From Trebouxia sp. TZW2008 (lineage: Eukaryota; Chlorophyta; Trebouxiophyceae; Trebouxiales; Trebouxiaceae): a stretch of 64,000 bases of DNA. The stretch is taken from contig BDIU01000201.1 of the NCBI GenBank assembly GCA_002118135.1, positions 124,001-188,000 of the forward strand, given 5' to 3'. The notes under the pieces were generated by a model that ran no database searches, was not told where the DNA came from, and was given only the letters and a program-made list of their open reading frames with translations. Positions 13,001-24,200 of the stretch are shown piece after piece (the stretch's first letter is position 1; every line of letters begins with the position of its first letter). The position numbers and the translations under genes were made by a program.

Positions 13001-14475
13001 AGTCTGCGTCATCAAGTTTTGAGGCAAAAGGCATAGGCATGCTGATGATCTGCGATGAAGATGACTGCAGCGTAAATAGAACGTACGCTTCCTTTTCCAA
13101 GACATCTGGGCTCTCATATGATGATCATCTGATAGCTTAGCCACTCTATCAGGCATAGTAGAGGGATGTGTGGCGCATGACAAGTGACAGCCACGATGCC
13201 TTACCATCTTGTGTTTGCATGTGAAGTCTGCAGATTTGGTGATCATGGGCAGTTGTAAGGCTTGATGGTAATCAGAAGGAAGGTCCAGCTTGTACAATTA
13301 ACTTGCACAAATCATTGTATCAAGACAAGCATTGTAACACACATAGATGATATCTCTAGATGCATTATGCAGCATGTCAAGAGGGGCTAGACCTCAGGTA
13401 TTGCTGTGCCATGACCTGGTTTGGATGATGTTCAATGCATCGTAAACTGTGTCTTACCAGCAGAGACGGCTTGCACCCACGTTCCAGAACAGCACTTCAT
13501 TCACTCAGCCATTGATTGACACAATAATGCATGCTAGGCAGGCTCAGGGAACGCAGCTATCTCATAAAGCAATTGACTGTCCCCGGCCACTTCGGTCTGA
13601 ACAGCAAGGTGCTCAAACTCCCCTTTTGCTGGACATACCTTTTCAGCAATGTTTTTGGCATCTTGCAGCTCCTTGTGCACATGGTGCAGTTGATCCTGAA
13701 GCTGTACGTTTGAGGTGTAGATGTCCAGCACCTTGCCGTTTGCAGCTAAGTCTGCACGGCCAGTGGCCTTCATTTCATACCTGCAGCATGTAGCAGCAAA
13801 CTTTGCTGCCTGCATGCCCTGCTGTTTCTCTTTGTCTGACTGGCAATGTGAAGTTGATCTGTCAAGCAAAATCTTAATCAAACAAGAATTGACGTAAACG
13901 AGGAGGGGCTATTCTGTGCAGCTGAAACTAGCATGAGACAAGTGTGGAGCGCGTGCGCAATTGTTGCTGAGACAAGTGCATCTTGTTGCGCATACCACTC
14001 TGTTTCAAACATCTCCAGCGTTTGTGACAGTCCCATCTTGACCAGGAAGTTGCGTATGAAGTCATCAATGACCTCAGGCCGCTGAGTGACCTGCCCAACT
14101 TGTGGCTCAACATGCTGAGTTGCTGGCCACTGCTCAGGCTGCCAGAGCAACACAACAGCATAAGCTATACTGATGACTGCCATGCAAAACTTTCTGCAGA
14201 ACCATGCCTGAAGCTACCTTAGCGGTGAGATTCTGTAAGCTTCGCAGCGCAGAGTCCAGGTCTTCGCCCAGATCCCCATCGTCTTCAACGCTGCATCAAG
14301 ACAAACGCATTTGTACGCGCAACGTACAGGTGAAACCTGCTGTTGTGCGATCACTGCTCTCTGCAGAGATCAAGGGGTTGTACCTGACAACCTCCACTTC
14401 TTCATACTGGAAGTCGTCGTCTGAGTCTTCTAATCGTGAGGGCTCCTTCTCAATGTCAGGATGCACGTCAGTCAT
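7035..14475 (-). CDS. PF20: PF20/SPAG16 axonemal central-pair WD40 protein; 12 exons
   Basis: Exons 14475-14384, 14290-14218, 14138-13996, 13780-13639, 12905-12780, 12395-12279, 10680-10501, 9730-9593, 9267-9154, 8508-8300, 7753-7585 and 7340-7035 join with matching phase to 602 residues; Chlamydomonas PF20 has about 606. Residues 60-104 hold the conserved PEVIDDFIRNFLVKMG...FETEWY block, 151-231 the helical WDKFRKERDFHRMHHKRV and YEPTIEELRHKYEVAM segments, 232-291 a Ser/Pro linker, and 310-602 seven WD repeats ending in FRLWS. PF20 sits on the C2 microtubule bridge of the central pair and is needed for flagellar motility. The start is the first ATG of the exon. The donor of exon 7 (10501) is the weakest call. 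The introns carry many decayed exon copies. Confidence 0.92.
7840..7918 (-). pseudogene. Decayed copy of PF20 exon 11
   Basis: The copy begins after a TGCAG acceptor with GGTCATGTGGACGCAGTGAA, matching the start of exon 11, then loses an internal piece. It rejoins at the CTASSD segment and ends in a TAG. The intact exon lies about 160 bases downstream. Confidence 0.8.
8576..8704 (-). pseudogene. Decayed copy of PF20 WD-repeat exon 10
   Basis: It encodes GSHLASASGDSSVKLWS and then EQQQCMATYTDHTQAV like exon 10, with the same acceptor context. The Trp codon after AV is TGA (8600-8602), so inclusion would end the protein. The intact exon is at 8508-8300. Confidence 0.85.
9781..9870 (-). pseudogene. 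Partial in-frame copy of PF20 exon 8
   Basis: It repeats GGVRSNPVAGLSFP...VKALNLA with the same CAG acceptor as exon 8, then diverges before the TFKGH core of the first WD repeat. The copy at 9730-9593 continues into the WD repeat and is the working one. Confidence 0.75.
10735..10872 (-). pseudogene. Decayed copy of PF20 linker exon 7
   Basis: It matches the exon 7 start (LEGV, then TSM...GVG, AGAQQPRSPIAPNSP) but has a TAG after LEGV and a small internal expansion of the GVG stretch. It lies in the intron before exon 7. Confidence 0.8.
11060..12190 (-). repeat. Array of decayed PF20 exon 6 ends, about 7 copies
   Basis: Copies of the end of exon 6 (minus-strand sense CTGCAGGC...ACTGAGGCC...GAGGCACAG) recur near 11145, 11447, 11750, 11860, 11945 and 12135 after the real exon end at 12279. 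The first three are spaced by about 302 bases and include long identical intron sequence (GCATGGCAGGTTGGCAGTGC). The array fills most of the 1.6-kb intron between exons 6 and 7. Confidence 0.75.
12485..12550 (-). pseudogene. Decayed copy of PF20 exon 6 start
   Basis: It repeats TATGAG...GAGGAGT...CACAAGTATGAGGTGGCC after a GCAG acceptor. One extra base after TATGAGC shifts the frame into an early TGA. The intact start is at 12395. Confidence 0.75.
12725..12775 (-). pseudogene. Fragment of PF20 exon 5 end
   Basis: It repeats CTGCTTCATGACATGC and TTCTTGAA from the end of exon 5, just after the exon 5 donor. It is short, with no useful reading frame. Confidence 0.6.
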
Positions 14476-15262
14476 GCTTGAAGATGCTGTCACTGGCTGA
14501 ATAACATGGCTGACAAGGCTACAGCCCCACGCACTAACATTAGGCTGACATCACAGTCTAGAGGATCTCGCGCGGCTGGTCTACAACAATGCAGCGGCAC
14601 AGCCCGCTTGATTTAGATGTTCTCAGATTGCGTCAGGTCAGCTTGCAAAGTTGTCACTCAGACACGCGCCTGGTCTTGCTGATCAAAGCTGTGGCAGGGC
14701 AAAGCAAAACCTGACTTTAGCAAAAATCTACACACACTCAATCTTGTGGCATGCGATGACTAATTACTATTCAGACCTCCAATGTGAGACACAAAGTACT
14801 AGGGCTCATGCGTAGAATGTGTGCGTCTGAAGCCGCAGCGCTTTGGGGACGTCAACACCTTTCTGATGGACTGCAATGTTGACGTCCCCAAAGCGCTGCG
14901 CCTCAGCGAGCAGGCTGAGGGGCTGATCACGCCGATCGCCGCGATGGCCCAGCGGAGAAGGATATGGGTGGTGCATCTGGGCAACCGTTGATAGGCTGGT
15001 GACGAACTTGGTAAGTCGTTGATCTCGAGCTTTACAACACCCATATGAGACCCGACCTTGTCTGGGCCACAGTGCTTGAAGATACGATCAACTGCATCAA
15101 CATTGTGACCATTTCCTGTCTCGAATCCGCTGTTTTGGCTGCTTATATCGCTTGCTTTGAAGCGTTGGGTAACCTACTTCCGAAAAGTGCTGAAGCAGCT
15201 GATGGGCTTCTTGTGTCGCTGCTGCAGGCAGATCACGACGAACTCGATCTTGTCTGATAGCT
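14476..15262. other. Divergent promoter region of PF20 and the PPR-cyclin gene
   Basis: The two neighbours are transcribed away from each other, so this stretch should hold both promoters. It contains a perfect 24-bp hairpin, followed by an open plus-strand segment (about 14840-14990) that reads FGDVNTFLMDCNVDVPKALR and onward but has no start or family I recognise. Confidence 0.55.
14834..14900. repeat. Perfect 24-bp inverted repeat, 19-nt loop
   Basis: The left arm 14834-14857 (CGCAGCGCTTTGGGGACGTC and on) is the exact reverse complement of 14877-14900. The RNA could form a long hairpin. The right arm continues into a GC-rich open frame, so the arms may derive from one coding fragment that was copied back on itself. 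Confidence 0.85.
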
Positions 15263-18200
15263 ATGACTGCGGCATGGACATCCAATCTGCCTGTGCCGGT
15301 GTCGCAATTGCCGGCCACTTCCGACAAGGTCGCAGATGTTTACAATCTGTCTGCGCATATAAACGGCTTACGTCTGTATGAAAATGGCAGCATCATTGGT
15401 CCACAACCGCAGCTGCATTCCGATCCCAGCGGCAGCGGTAGCCACAGCGATTCCTCAGCCACAGTTGGCAGCCCTTCCCCGACTGCACCACCTGCACAGC
15501 GACAGCACCAGCAGCCTATGGTGAAGCCTCAGCAAACATTTCAACAGCCGGTTCACCCGCATCAGGGCTTCCCATTGCCAGGATCTAGTCCAGTAGGCTG
15601 GGGAGGCCAGGCGATTCAGGACAGCAGCGGCTTTCGGGTGCCCTGGTTCGGCAGAAACAGGGGCAACAGCCAAGGTAGAGGTAGGGGTCGTGGTCGAGGG
15701 GTAAACGATTACGGCCAGCGCGGCGGTCGCAGCTATCGCAAGCCATGGATGAACAGCCCCGCTCCAGAGCACGTCAATGTCGACCCAGCCAACCAAGGAA
15801 TGACAGTCGAAGAGTTAGTTCAGTTTCTGCAAGGGCTCAACAGATCTCAGCTGATTCCAGACTCTGCATATCAAGCGCTGTTTCACTTTGACAGCAGAGC
15901 GACAGCCTCTCTGCTGAAGGATCTCAGCAAGGCAGGTCTGACTCACAGGGCAGCAGAGCTCTTTGACTGGCTCAGAAAGTTGGAAACAGGCCACCCTTTA
16001 CACTCCCTGTGCGATGTCTACACCTACACAGCAATGATCTCCATGTGCATCTATCAACAAGCAGTAGACAGAGCCATGGAGCTTGCACAGGAGATGCGTG
16101 AGCGCGGTGTGGAACGCAATGTTCACACCTACACTGCTCTCATGAACGTCTGCATCAAGTGTGGGAAGTGTCAGCTTGCGCTTGAGACGTACCAGCAGAT
16201 GCGAGCAGACGGCTGCACAGCCAATGTGGTGACCTACAACACCCTCATTGATGTGTATGGCAAGATGCAGCAGTGGGAGCAGGCTGTGAAGATCCTGACT
16301 TTGATGAAGAGTGAGGTGGGTTTCTCCAACAGCCTTGCTGCATAGCTCAGCTTTGACTTGCTTGTATGTCATTCTGTCATGAAGAAAGCGCCTGTATGCA
16401 TGAGCATAGCCATCCAATTGCAGTACGGTGCTGCAACAAGCTCATGCAAACTGTCCTGAGTGCTGTGCTGTCTCCTGATGTGGTCTGCTTGCTGGCCTCA
16501 AGCGTGACGAGCATGTGGCATTGGACACACGTCAATTGATTGCACTATATGCAGTTGCAGTCAGTGCAGTGCAGTGTATTAGAGATAACCAAGTTGCACC
16601 TCTTAGCTTGCATTATCACAGCCAGGGCTGCAGCCATGCATACTTTTCTGGCAGAAGCAATCCGATTAGCTTGCATAGCATTGCACGCAAGCATTGCATG
16701 CCCACTAATGCTTTGCGTGTGTCAAGAACATAACAAGCTGAACCAGCACCATCGCCTGCAGCACCAGCTCTCAGCTCAACTGTAGTCAGCTGTTCTGTGC
16801 TGTGTTATGTCAATGCACCATCAGTGTCAGCACTCAAGTTTGTCAAAAATTTGGTACTGTGGGCTGCAGGGAGTGGAGCCTGTTTTGCGCACATACAACA
16901 CACTGATCATTGCGTGCAACATGTGCAATCAGCCGCGCGAGGCCATGGCGGTGCACCGCCGCATGCTGCACGAGGGCTACACGCCCAACGCCACCACCTA
17001 TAACGCCCTCATCTCCGCCTATGGCAAGGCTGGTCAATTAGACAAAGTCATGGAGGTCAGCCTGCTTGCTTTCCATTACACCTTTTGACCATGCCAACAG
17101 AAACAAGACTGCCGTTATGTCAATTGCAATGGCAACACCCACGACGCCCTCATCTGTGCGTACGGCAAGGCTGGTCAGTAGGAAAAAGTCATAAAGGCCA
17201 GTTTCATTGCAACAGTATGTATATAACCATGCATGCACACCAATGCACTTAAGCAAGCAGTTTTGATCAGCATACTATGACAGGGGCTGCAGATAGGTCC
17301 GCAATGAACTGTTCTTGCAGTCATCTTAGTCAAGCCATGCAAACCACCATGCCTTTCTTGCATTGCAATGCTGAAACATCTGCATTGCGCTGTTTGCACT
17401 TGCCCTGTAGTATGCATTGCTCCTGCAATGCAATTGCCATACAGCATTGGTATTGTGATGCTGTTTAGCACTTGCTTTGCAGGAGCAAATGCCTTCTGGA
17501 TAGCAGTGCTGCATGTCTAAGTTCTGCAATGCAAGGCTATACGTGCAATGCAGCAGCAATGACTGTGTAGAAAATGTGGCAGCAAAGCTAATGCAGGTGT
17601 TTCAGGAGATGGTCTGGAAGGGTTGCGAGTGCAGCGTCATCGCTCACAGCCGCAAGATCAGCACTTATGAGAAATCATCCTTCTGCAATCTGTCACTGCA
17701 AGTTGGTGTCCATGCATTCTGACAATCAGGCAGCCGTAGCAATACACATGCAGGTATTTCAAGAAATGGTATGGAAGGGTTGTGAGCGCAGCGTGATCAC
17801 CTACAGCAGTCTGATCAGCGCGTGCGAGAAGGCAGGTCACTGGGAGTTGGCCATGGAGCTGTTCAATGAGATGCACCAGGAAGGTTGCACCCCAAACACC
17901 GTCACCTACAACTCTCTTATCACTGCTTGTGCCCAAGGTATGCCTCAATTGTATCAACAACCCTTTCGTTCACATGCTGTTCTGGTCTCTAGTTTGTTTG
18001 CATGGTGTCTTTTCCGAGACATACACCATAAGTGAGACCTCCCTTCATCACATCCTGCGCTCAAAGAACGTCTCAATGATACCATCAGCTCTGTCATGCG
18101 CCTGCTTTCCTGGTGTTGTGTCTGTGTGCCTTGATATTGCTCAATGGGATGCATCAAAAAGGATGCATTCCCAAGACTGTAACCTACAATTCCCTCTTCC

Positions 18201-21200
18201 CGGCCTGCGCCAAAGCTAACAGTCACACTCACAACTCCACTCTCAGGCCAACACAATGTGCTGTTGCTGCCATTACTGCCATTGTTGCTGCTGCTGTGAT
18301 GCTCTGAGGGAGGATTCATCACTCTGGGATTACATTGCAGATCACTGTTGTCTTGCACTGACAGCATCACGTCAGAGCGATGTCAACACTTACGATTGCC
18401 ATCAGCTGCCACTGCATGGCTGTTGACTCAATAATGATAGAACGCAAATGCACACTGGGCAGTTGCTTTGCTCTGCAATGACAAAGTCATGCCACTATGT
18501 GCCAGCATACACAGCTGCCATCAACTGTAGCTAGGTGCATTGACTTGACAGTATTGGTCTCTGGTTCAGGCCAGTATAGGTCTGTGACCAAAGCTCTGGC
18601 CAGGATCAGATGCATTACTGTAGAGGTCAGCAGCAGCTGAGTAACAGTTGTGTGCAATTGTACATGCTTCTGCGACTTTGTGTGCAATGATGTGCTTGCT
18701 CTCTGCAATCCTTGGCATTGCACTGTCACAGCAATGTTTCTGCAACAAAAAATACAGTAGTTTCAGGTGGAATGTCAATGGCTTAGCAACATCATTGCAG
18801 GTATCCTTTGTGACAAAGCTTTTGCTTGAGCAGATGCAGCAGCAGATTTGTGTATCAGAGGTGGTTGCCTACACAGCGCTCATCAGCTGTTGAGACACTT
18901 CTGATGGGATCAGGGAGCAATCAGCTGTTACAGTCTGCAAGCGCGCAAAATGACACACAATGCTTATTGGCTGTTGTGCTTGGCAGGTACCTAGTCTGAC
19001 AGAGCAACTGAGCTGTTTGAGCAGATGCAGCAGCAAGGCTGTGTGACAGATGTGGTCACCTTCATAGCGCTCATCAGCGCCTACAACAAGGCTTAGCATG
19101 CAATGCCCAGCAAATGTGATTTGTGCTTGGCAGGTACCTAGAGTGACAGAGCAGCTGAGCTGTTTGAGCAGATGCGGCAGCAAGGTTGTGTGCTGGATGT
19201 GGTCACCTTCATAGCGCTCATCAGCGTCTACAACAAGGCTTAGCATGCGCTGCCTAGCAAATGTGTCTTGTGCTTGGCAGGCGCCCGGTGTGACAGAGCA
19301 CCAGAGCTGTGTGAGCAGATACAGCAGCTGTGTGTCGGATGTGTTGACCTTCATAGCGCTCATCAGCGCCTACATTGAGGCATAGCACACACTGCCCATC
19401 AAACGTATCTTGTGCTTGATAGGTGCCCAGTGTGACAGAGCTGCTGAGCTGTTTGAGCAGATGCAGCAGCAGGGCTGCGTACCAGATGTGGTCACCTTCA
19501 CGGCGCTCATCAGCGCCTACGAGAAGGGAGGTCAATGGCGAAGGGCACTGGCAGCATACGAGCTGATGCGTCAGCAGCGGTGCAAGCCTGATGCCATTGT
19601 GTATAACGCTATCATTGATGCCTTATGGGAGACTGGAGTCATCTGGGCTCAGCGCAAGGCTCTCACCCTGTATCAGGTGGAGACCCAAAACTTTGTGCCA
19701 GGTTGCAAGCTGCCTTGTGCTTTGGCTGCCTATGAGCTGATGTGTCAGCAGCGGTGCAAGCCTAACGCCATTGTGTACAACGCCATCATTGACACCTTGT
19801 AAGGGACTGGAGTCGTCTGGGCCCGACGCAAGCCCCTTAACTTGTATCAGGTGGGAAATCAAACCTTTGTAGCAGGCTGCAAGCTGACTTTTGCTTTGGC
19901 TGCCTACAAGTTTATACGTCAGCAGCAGTGCAAGCCTGATGCTATTGTGTACCACGCCATCATGAATGTTTTGTGGGAGATTAGATTCATCTCGCCTCAA
20001 CGTAAGGCGCTCAACCTGTGTCAGGTAGCAATGCCATGCTTGTGTCGAGCATGATCAATCAAGCCCTGGTGCATTATTTCTCTATCAAGATCTATAGCTT
20101 GCTGCCAAAGCTTGAAGAAGTCACCTGCCTTGTGACAGTACAACAGCCGGTCGCCACAAAGGCAATGATAGGCACCAGACTCAACAAGCCTAGCAAAGCC
20201 TTCCGTGCTCTCCTCACTCAAAGTCTTGCCTGCTTGTACATGATGCCTCTAGTAGCTCATCTCCCTTTCTGCAGCAGCTGTCTTCTTCAGTCGCCCTCAG
20301 AATTGGTCTCAGTCTGTATTCACTGCTGTGCTTTCTCAGGTCAATGCAGGAGCCAATGGATGAGGGCTTCTTCAAGCGATAGCCCTGACAATTTCATGCA
20401 TTAACATGCTGTTTCCTCTATTCTGTGTTTCTTTTTCTGAATATTGTGCCCATGGGTGCAGGCGGCAGTAGATGAGGGCTACTTCAAGCAGCAGCCCTGG
20501 AAAGGGGCAGGGCAGGCGCGCGCTGAGGTGAACCTGCATGCTATGACCGCTGGGGTGGCCATGCTAAGCCTGTACTGCTGGCTGGTCAGTTTGAAACAGC
20601 AGGTGGACCAGTTTGGCGGGAGCAGTCTTCCCGCTACACTTGCCATTGTCACAGACAAGGTCAGCCCTTTCTCTCATCCCAATAATGTATCAATTGTCAG
20701 CTCTACTTATTTGCACACTTGAATCAGGTAAGCAGGTAGACCACTTTTGCGGCGGCAGCATTTTTGTCATACTTGCCATCGTCACAGACAGCGGAACGCA
20801 AAACTCAAGGCAGTGAGCTTTGCTGTTGAACATGTTGACCAGCTACCTCCATTTGTTTGCAAGCCGCGCTCTTCAGCTGAACAGTCAATTTGGCAGCCAT
20901 TTGCTTTTGTTTGTCAACGTGGCATGATGCTTCAGCTTGTGTTGCTATCTTGCTTGCTTTCTGGGGTGTTTCTGCCTGCCTGTCTGCTGTAGAGTAATAC
21001 ATCTCAGTCAAGTTGAGCCTGACATGACCTAAGCCTGAGATGAGCTGAGCCTGAGATGAGCTGAGCTGAGCTCAGTCTGCGCTGAGCCTCAGCTGAGCTG
21101 AATTGAGCTGAGCTGGGCTGAGCTAGACTGAGCCTGAGCTTAGTTGAATCGAGCTGAGCTGCATTGAGCTGAGCTGAGATGCAAAGTACAAAAACATGGC

Positions 21201-24200
21201 TGACCGCCATGTCCATCTCAAACAGTGTAGATTTGCCAAAGACCAAACTGGTTGGAGACAGTCAATTGCTCCTGTACACACCTAGCTGGGCCAACTTGGG
21301 CATTGCACTTTCCAGCAAGAGTGCTAGGTGTGTGTGGCAGAAGTCTTGTCTCAGTCTCAGTCGATTGCTCCTGTACATACCTAGCTGGGCCCACCAAGCC
21401 TGCGCAGCATCTGGCGTTTGATCTATAATGGTTGAATGAGCTGAGCAGGGGCTGTTGGGTGCAGGGCAAGGGCAGCAGGGAACAGGGCAACCTGGTGGTC
21501 AAGGAGGCTGTTGCTGCCATGATGCACAAATGGAACTCTGCCTTCAGGTACGCATACACCCTCAGACACTTATGCATCAGACTACCTCATACAATTCTGC
21601 TGTACCACTAAAAGTCTGGCTAGTGAGCTCACATCAAATGTCTCCTGTTGCTGTCATGATGCACAAATGGAAGAACGCCTTAGCGTGCACACACTTGCTC
21701 AAACAGACACATGAGACTGTGTTGCGCAACCTGTTTCTACATTCCCTGGATGTTGTCTAGTCAGTGTGGAGCATTGCACCTTGTTGCTGTCATGATGCAC
21801 AAATGGAACTCTTCCTTCAGGCATGCAAACACTCTCAGACACTTATGCATCAGGCTCCCTCTTGCCTTCACCTGGCATCACTGGACTGCTGCACAGTAAT
21901 CATGGAGCATTGTGGCTTGTTGCTGCCATAATGCACGAAGGGAATTCTGTCTTCAGATACGCACACTTGCCCAGACAGACAGACGAGACTGTGTTGCACA
22001 ATCTGTTGCTGCATCCCCTGGATGTTGTTCAATACGTGTGGAGCATTGCACCTTGCTACTTTCATGATGCATAGATGGGACTCTGCCTTCAGGCATGCAC
22101 ACACTCTCAGACACTGATGCATCAGACTCCCTTCTGCCTTCCCCTTGCATTACCGAACTGCTGCACAGTAATCACGGAGCCATGTGCTGTGTTGCTGCCA
22201 TGGCGCACCAAAGGAAGCATGTAAAGGCACGTGTGGATTCCAGTGGTGTAACATGGCAGCAACAAGGCACAATGCTCCACGCTTAACGTGCAGCAGTCCA
22301 GTGTAATATTTTGTCAGAAACACACCCACACGTGTTCCTGCATTCCCTGAATGATGTCAAGTATGGGTGGATTGCTGCTGCTGCTGCTGCTGCTGGGCTG
22401 CACTGTGCTGTGCATACTGAGCGATGCAAGCAAATCTGTGCATGTTGCCAACCTTCTGTGCAACGCCAGCTTATAGCAGGTCGAGCATGCACATCAATTT
22501 GGAGTTTGCATCGCGTGACTGCTGGTGCAGGCCTGCAATGGCAAGTGCAAAGACGGTATCTCCTTGGTGACTGTGTATTCAGCATGTGCATCATCAAAAG
22601 TACGCATAGTGTCTTCACTTTGTTGGTGATGATGCAGTCCTGCCATGGCCTGTGAAAAGTAGCATCATACCACACAATCAACACCTATATGTAGATTGTG
22701 TATGGTATGATGTAGCATGTTGGCAGTGGTGCATGCCAGCCATGGCAAGCATTTACATGGTATACACAACATTTACATGGTATACACAACATTTACACCA
22801 TCAAAGTTTGCAAAGGCACTTCCTATGTGGTGGCATCATTGTGTTGGTGGTGGTGCAGGCCTGCGATAAGAAGTGCTTATAATGGAACATGAAGGCAGTG
22901 GCCTGCTTCCTGCACATACGGCCATCTCACATTCATAGTGTGTGTAACGCAACTGACCTGATGTTAACATTGCAGGCCTGCGATGGCAAGTGTGTATAGT
23001 GGGGCGATGGAGGGCAGTGGGCAGGAGGTGGCTGCCTGGCTCACCAGCCCCGCTTTTGAGTCGCGCCTCTTCACCTCCTTCCCATGTACCAACATCATCC
23101 CCTCCCATGCAAACCAGGTATAATCTGCTGTTGCTCGACTGCATTTTGGCAGCATGCACCTGAGATCAAGCTATTCTGTGTGCACAATTTTCCCAAACAT
23201 CATCCCCCCCCCGTCAATCAGGCTTCAATTGCTGATCCTGCAAGCATGCGCGATGCAAAAGCATGCAATGTGCACAGCTGTACCAGGATCACTCTATCAT
23301 GTGCCACCACGGTGTCAACTGCTTCTTTTCCTATGTACACTCAGAGCTCAGCCACATGCATCTGTGATCAAGCTATATGCAGACTGCCTTCAAAAAGGCA
23401 AACATCCCCTTTCATGTCAACAGGTGTTGCTACCAACGTCGTCACGCAACAGCATCCTGGCGACGTCAATCTATTATCAAGCTGTAGGCATTATACTTGG
23501 GCATTGACATTCACATATGCCACCGATTAGTTCTGACAGTCCTGCAGTTTCACCAATTCAGACATAGCACAACAATTTGATGCATTGCAGTAGCAACAGC
23601 ATACCGTGCAATGATTTATTTCTTGCAGGGCGCAAGCTTAGACCACGCCAATGCTCTAGGCAGCGGCAGCATGGTCAACTTCAACTCCAGCAAGGAGGCA
23701 GTTGTGGATCGACGCTGCAGCGATGCGTTTGCTGCAGTGCAGCACTTTGAGAAGACGCACTGCCTGGCCTTATAGCATACGGCTTTGCCTGACTTGCAGC
23801 GGTGGCCACAGCTGACAGTGATGATGATGCTGACATGGTTTATGATATGCAGGGTGCGAGCTTAGACCATGCCAATGCACTAGGCAACGGCAGCATGGAC
23901 GACTTTGACTTCAGCAAAGAGGCCGCCGTGGAGCAACGCTGCAGCGATGCGTTTGCGGCAGTGCAGCACTTTGAGAAGACGCACTGCCTGGCCCTTCAGC
24001 ATATGGCCCTGCCCTACCTGCAACGGCGGCCACAGCTGGTGGCCACTTGTTTGACACAGGCAGCACAGCTGGGGCTGAAAGATGAAGTTTCACATGACGC
24101 TGTGCTGCTCCTGGACCGCACCATGTCCACTGGCCTTGAGGTAAACACCTGAGCTTAGAATGGCTCATTTGTTCTTGGTTTGAAGGACGGGACATCAAAG

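Noticed and set aside
18810..19390. Separate PPR mini-genes
   Set aside because: The segments lack starts, contain stops, and match the next exon of the same gene including its intron sequence.
22374..22395. CTG run as a possible coding poly-Leu or poly-Ala tract
   Set aside because: It lies in an intron of the PPR-cyclin gene among decayed exon copies, with no supporting frame.
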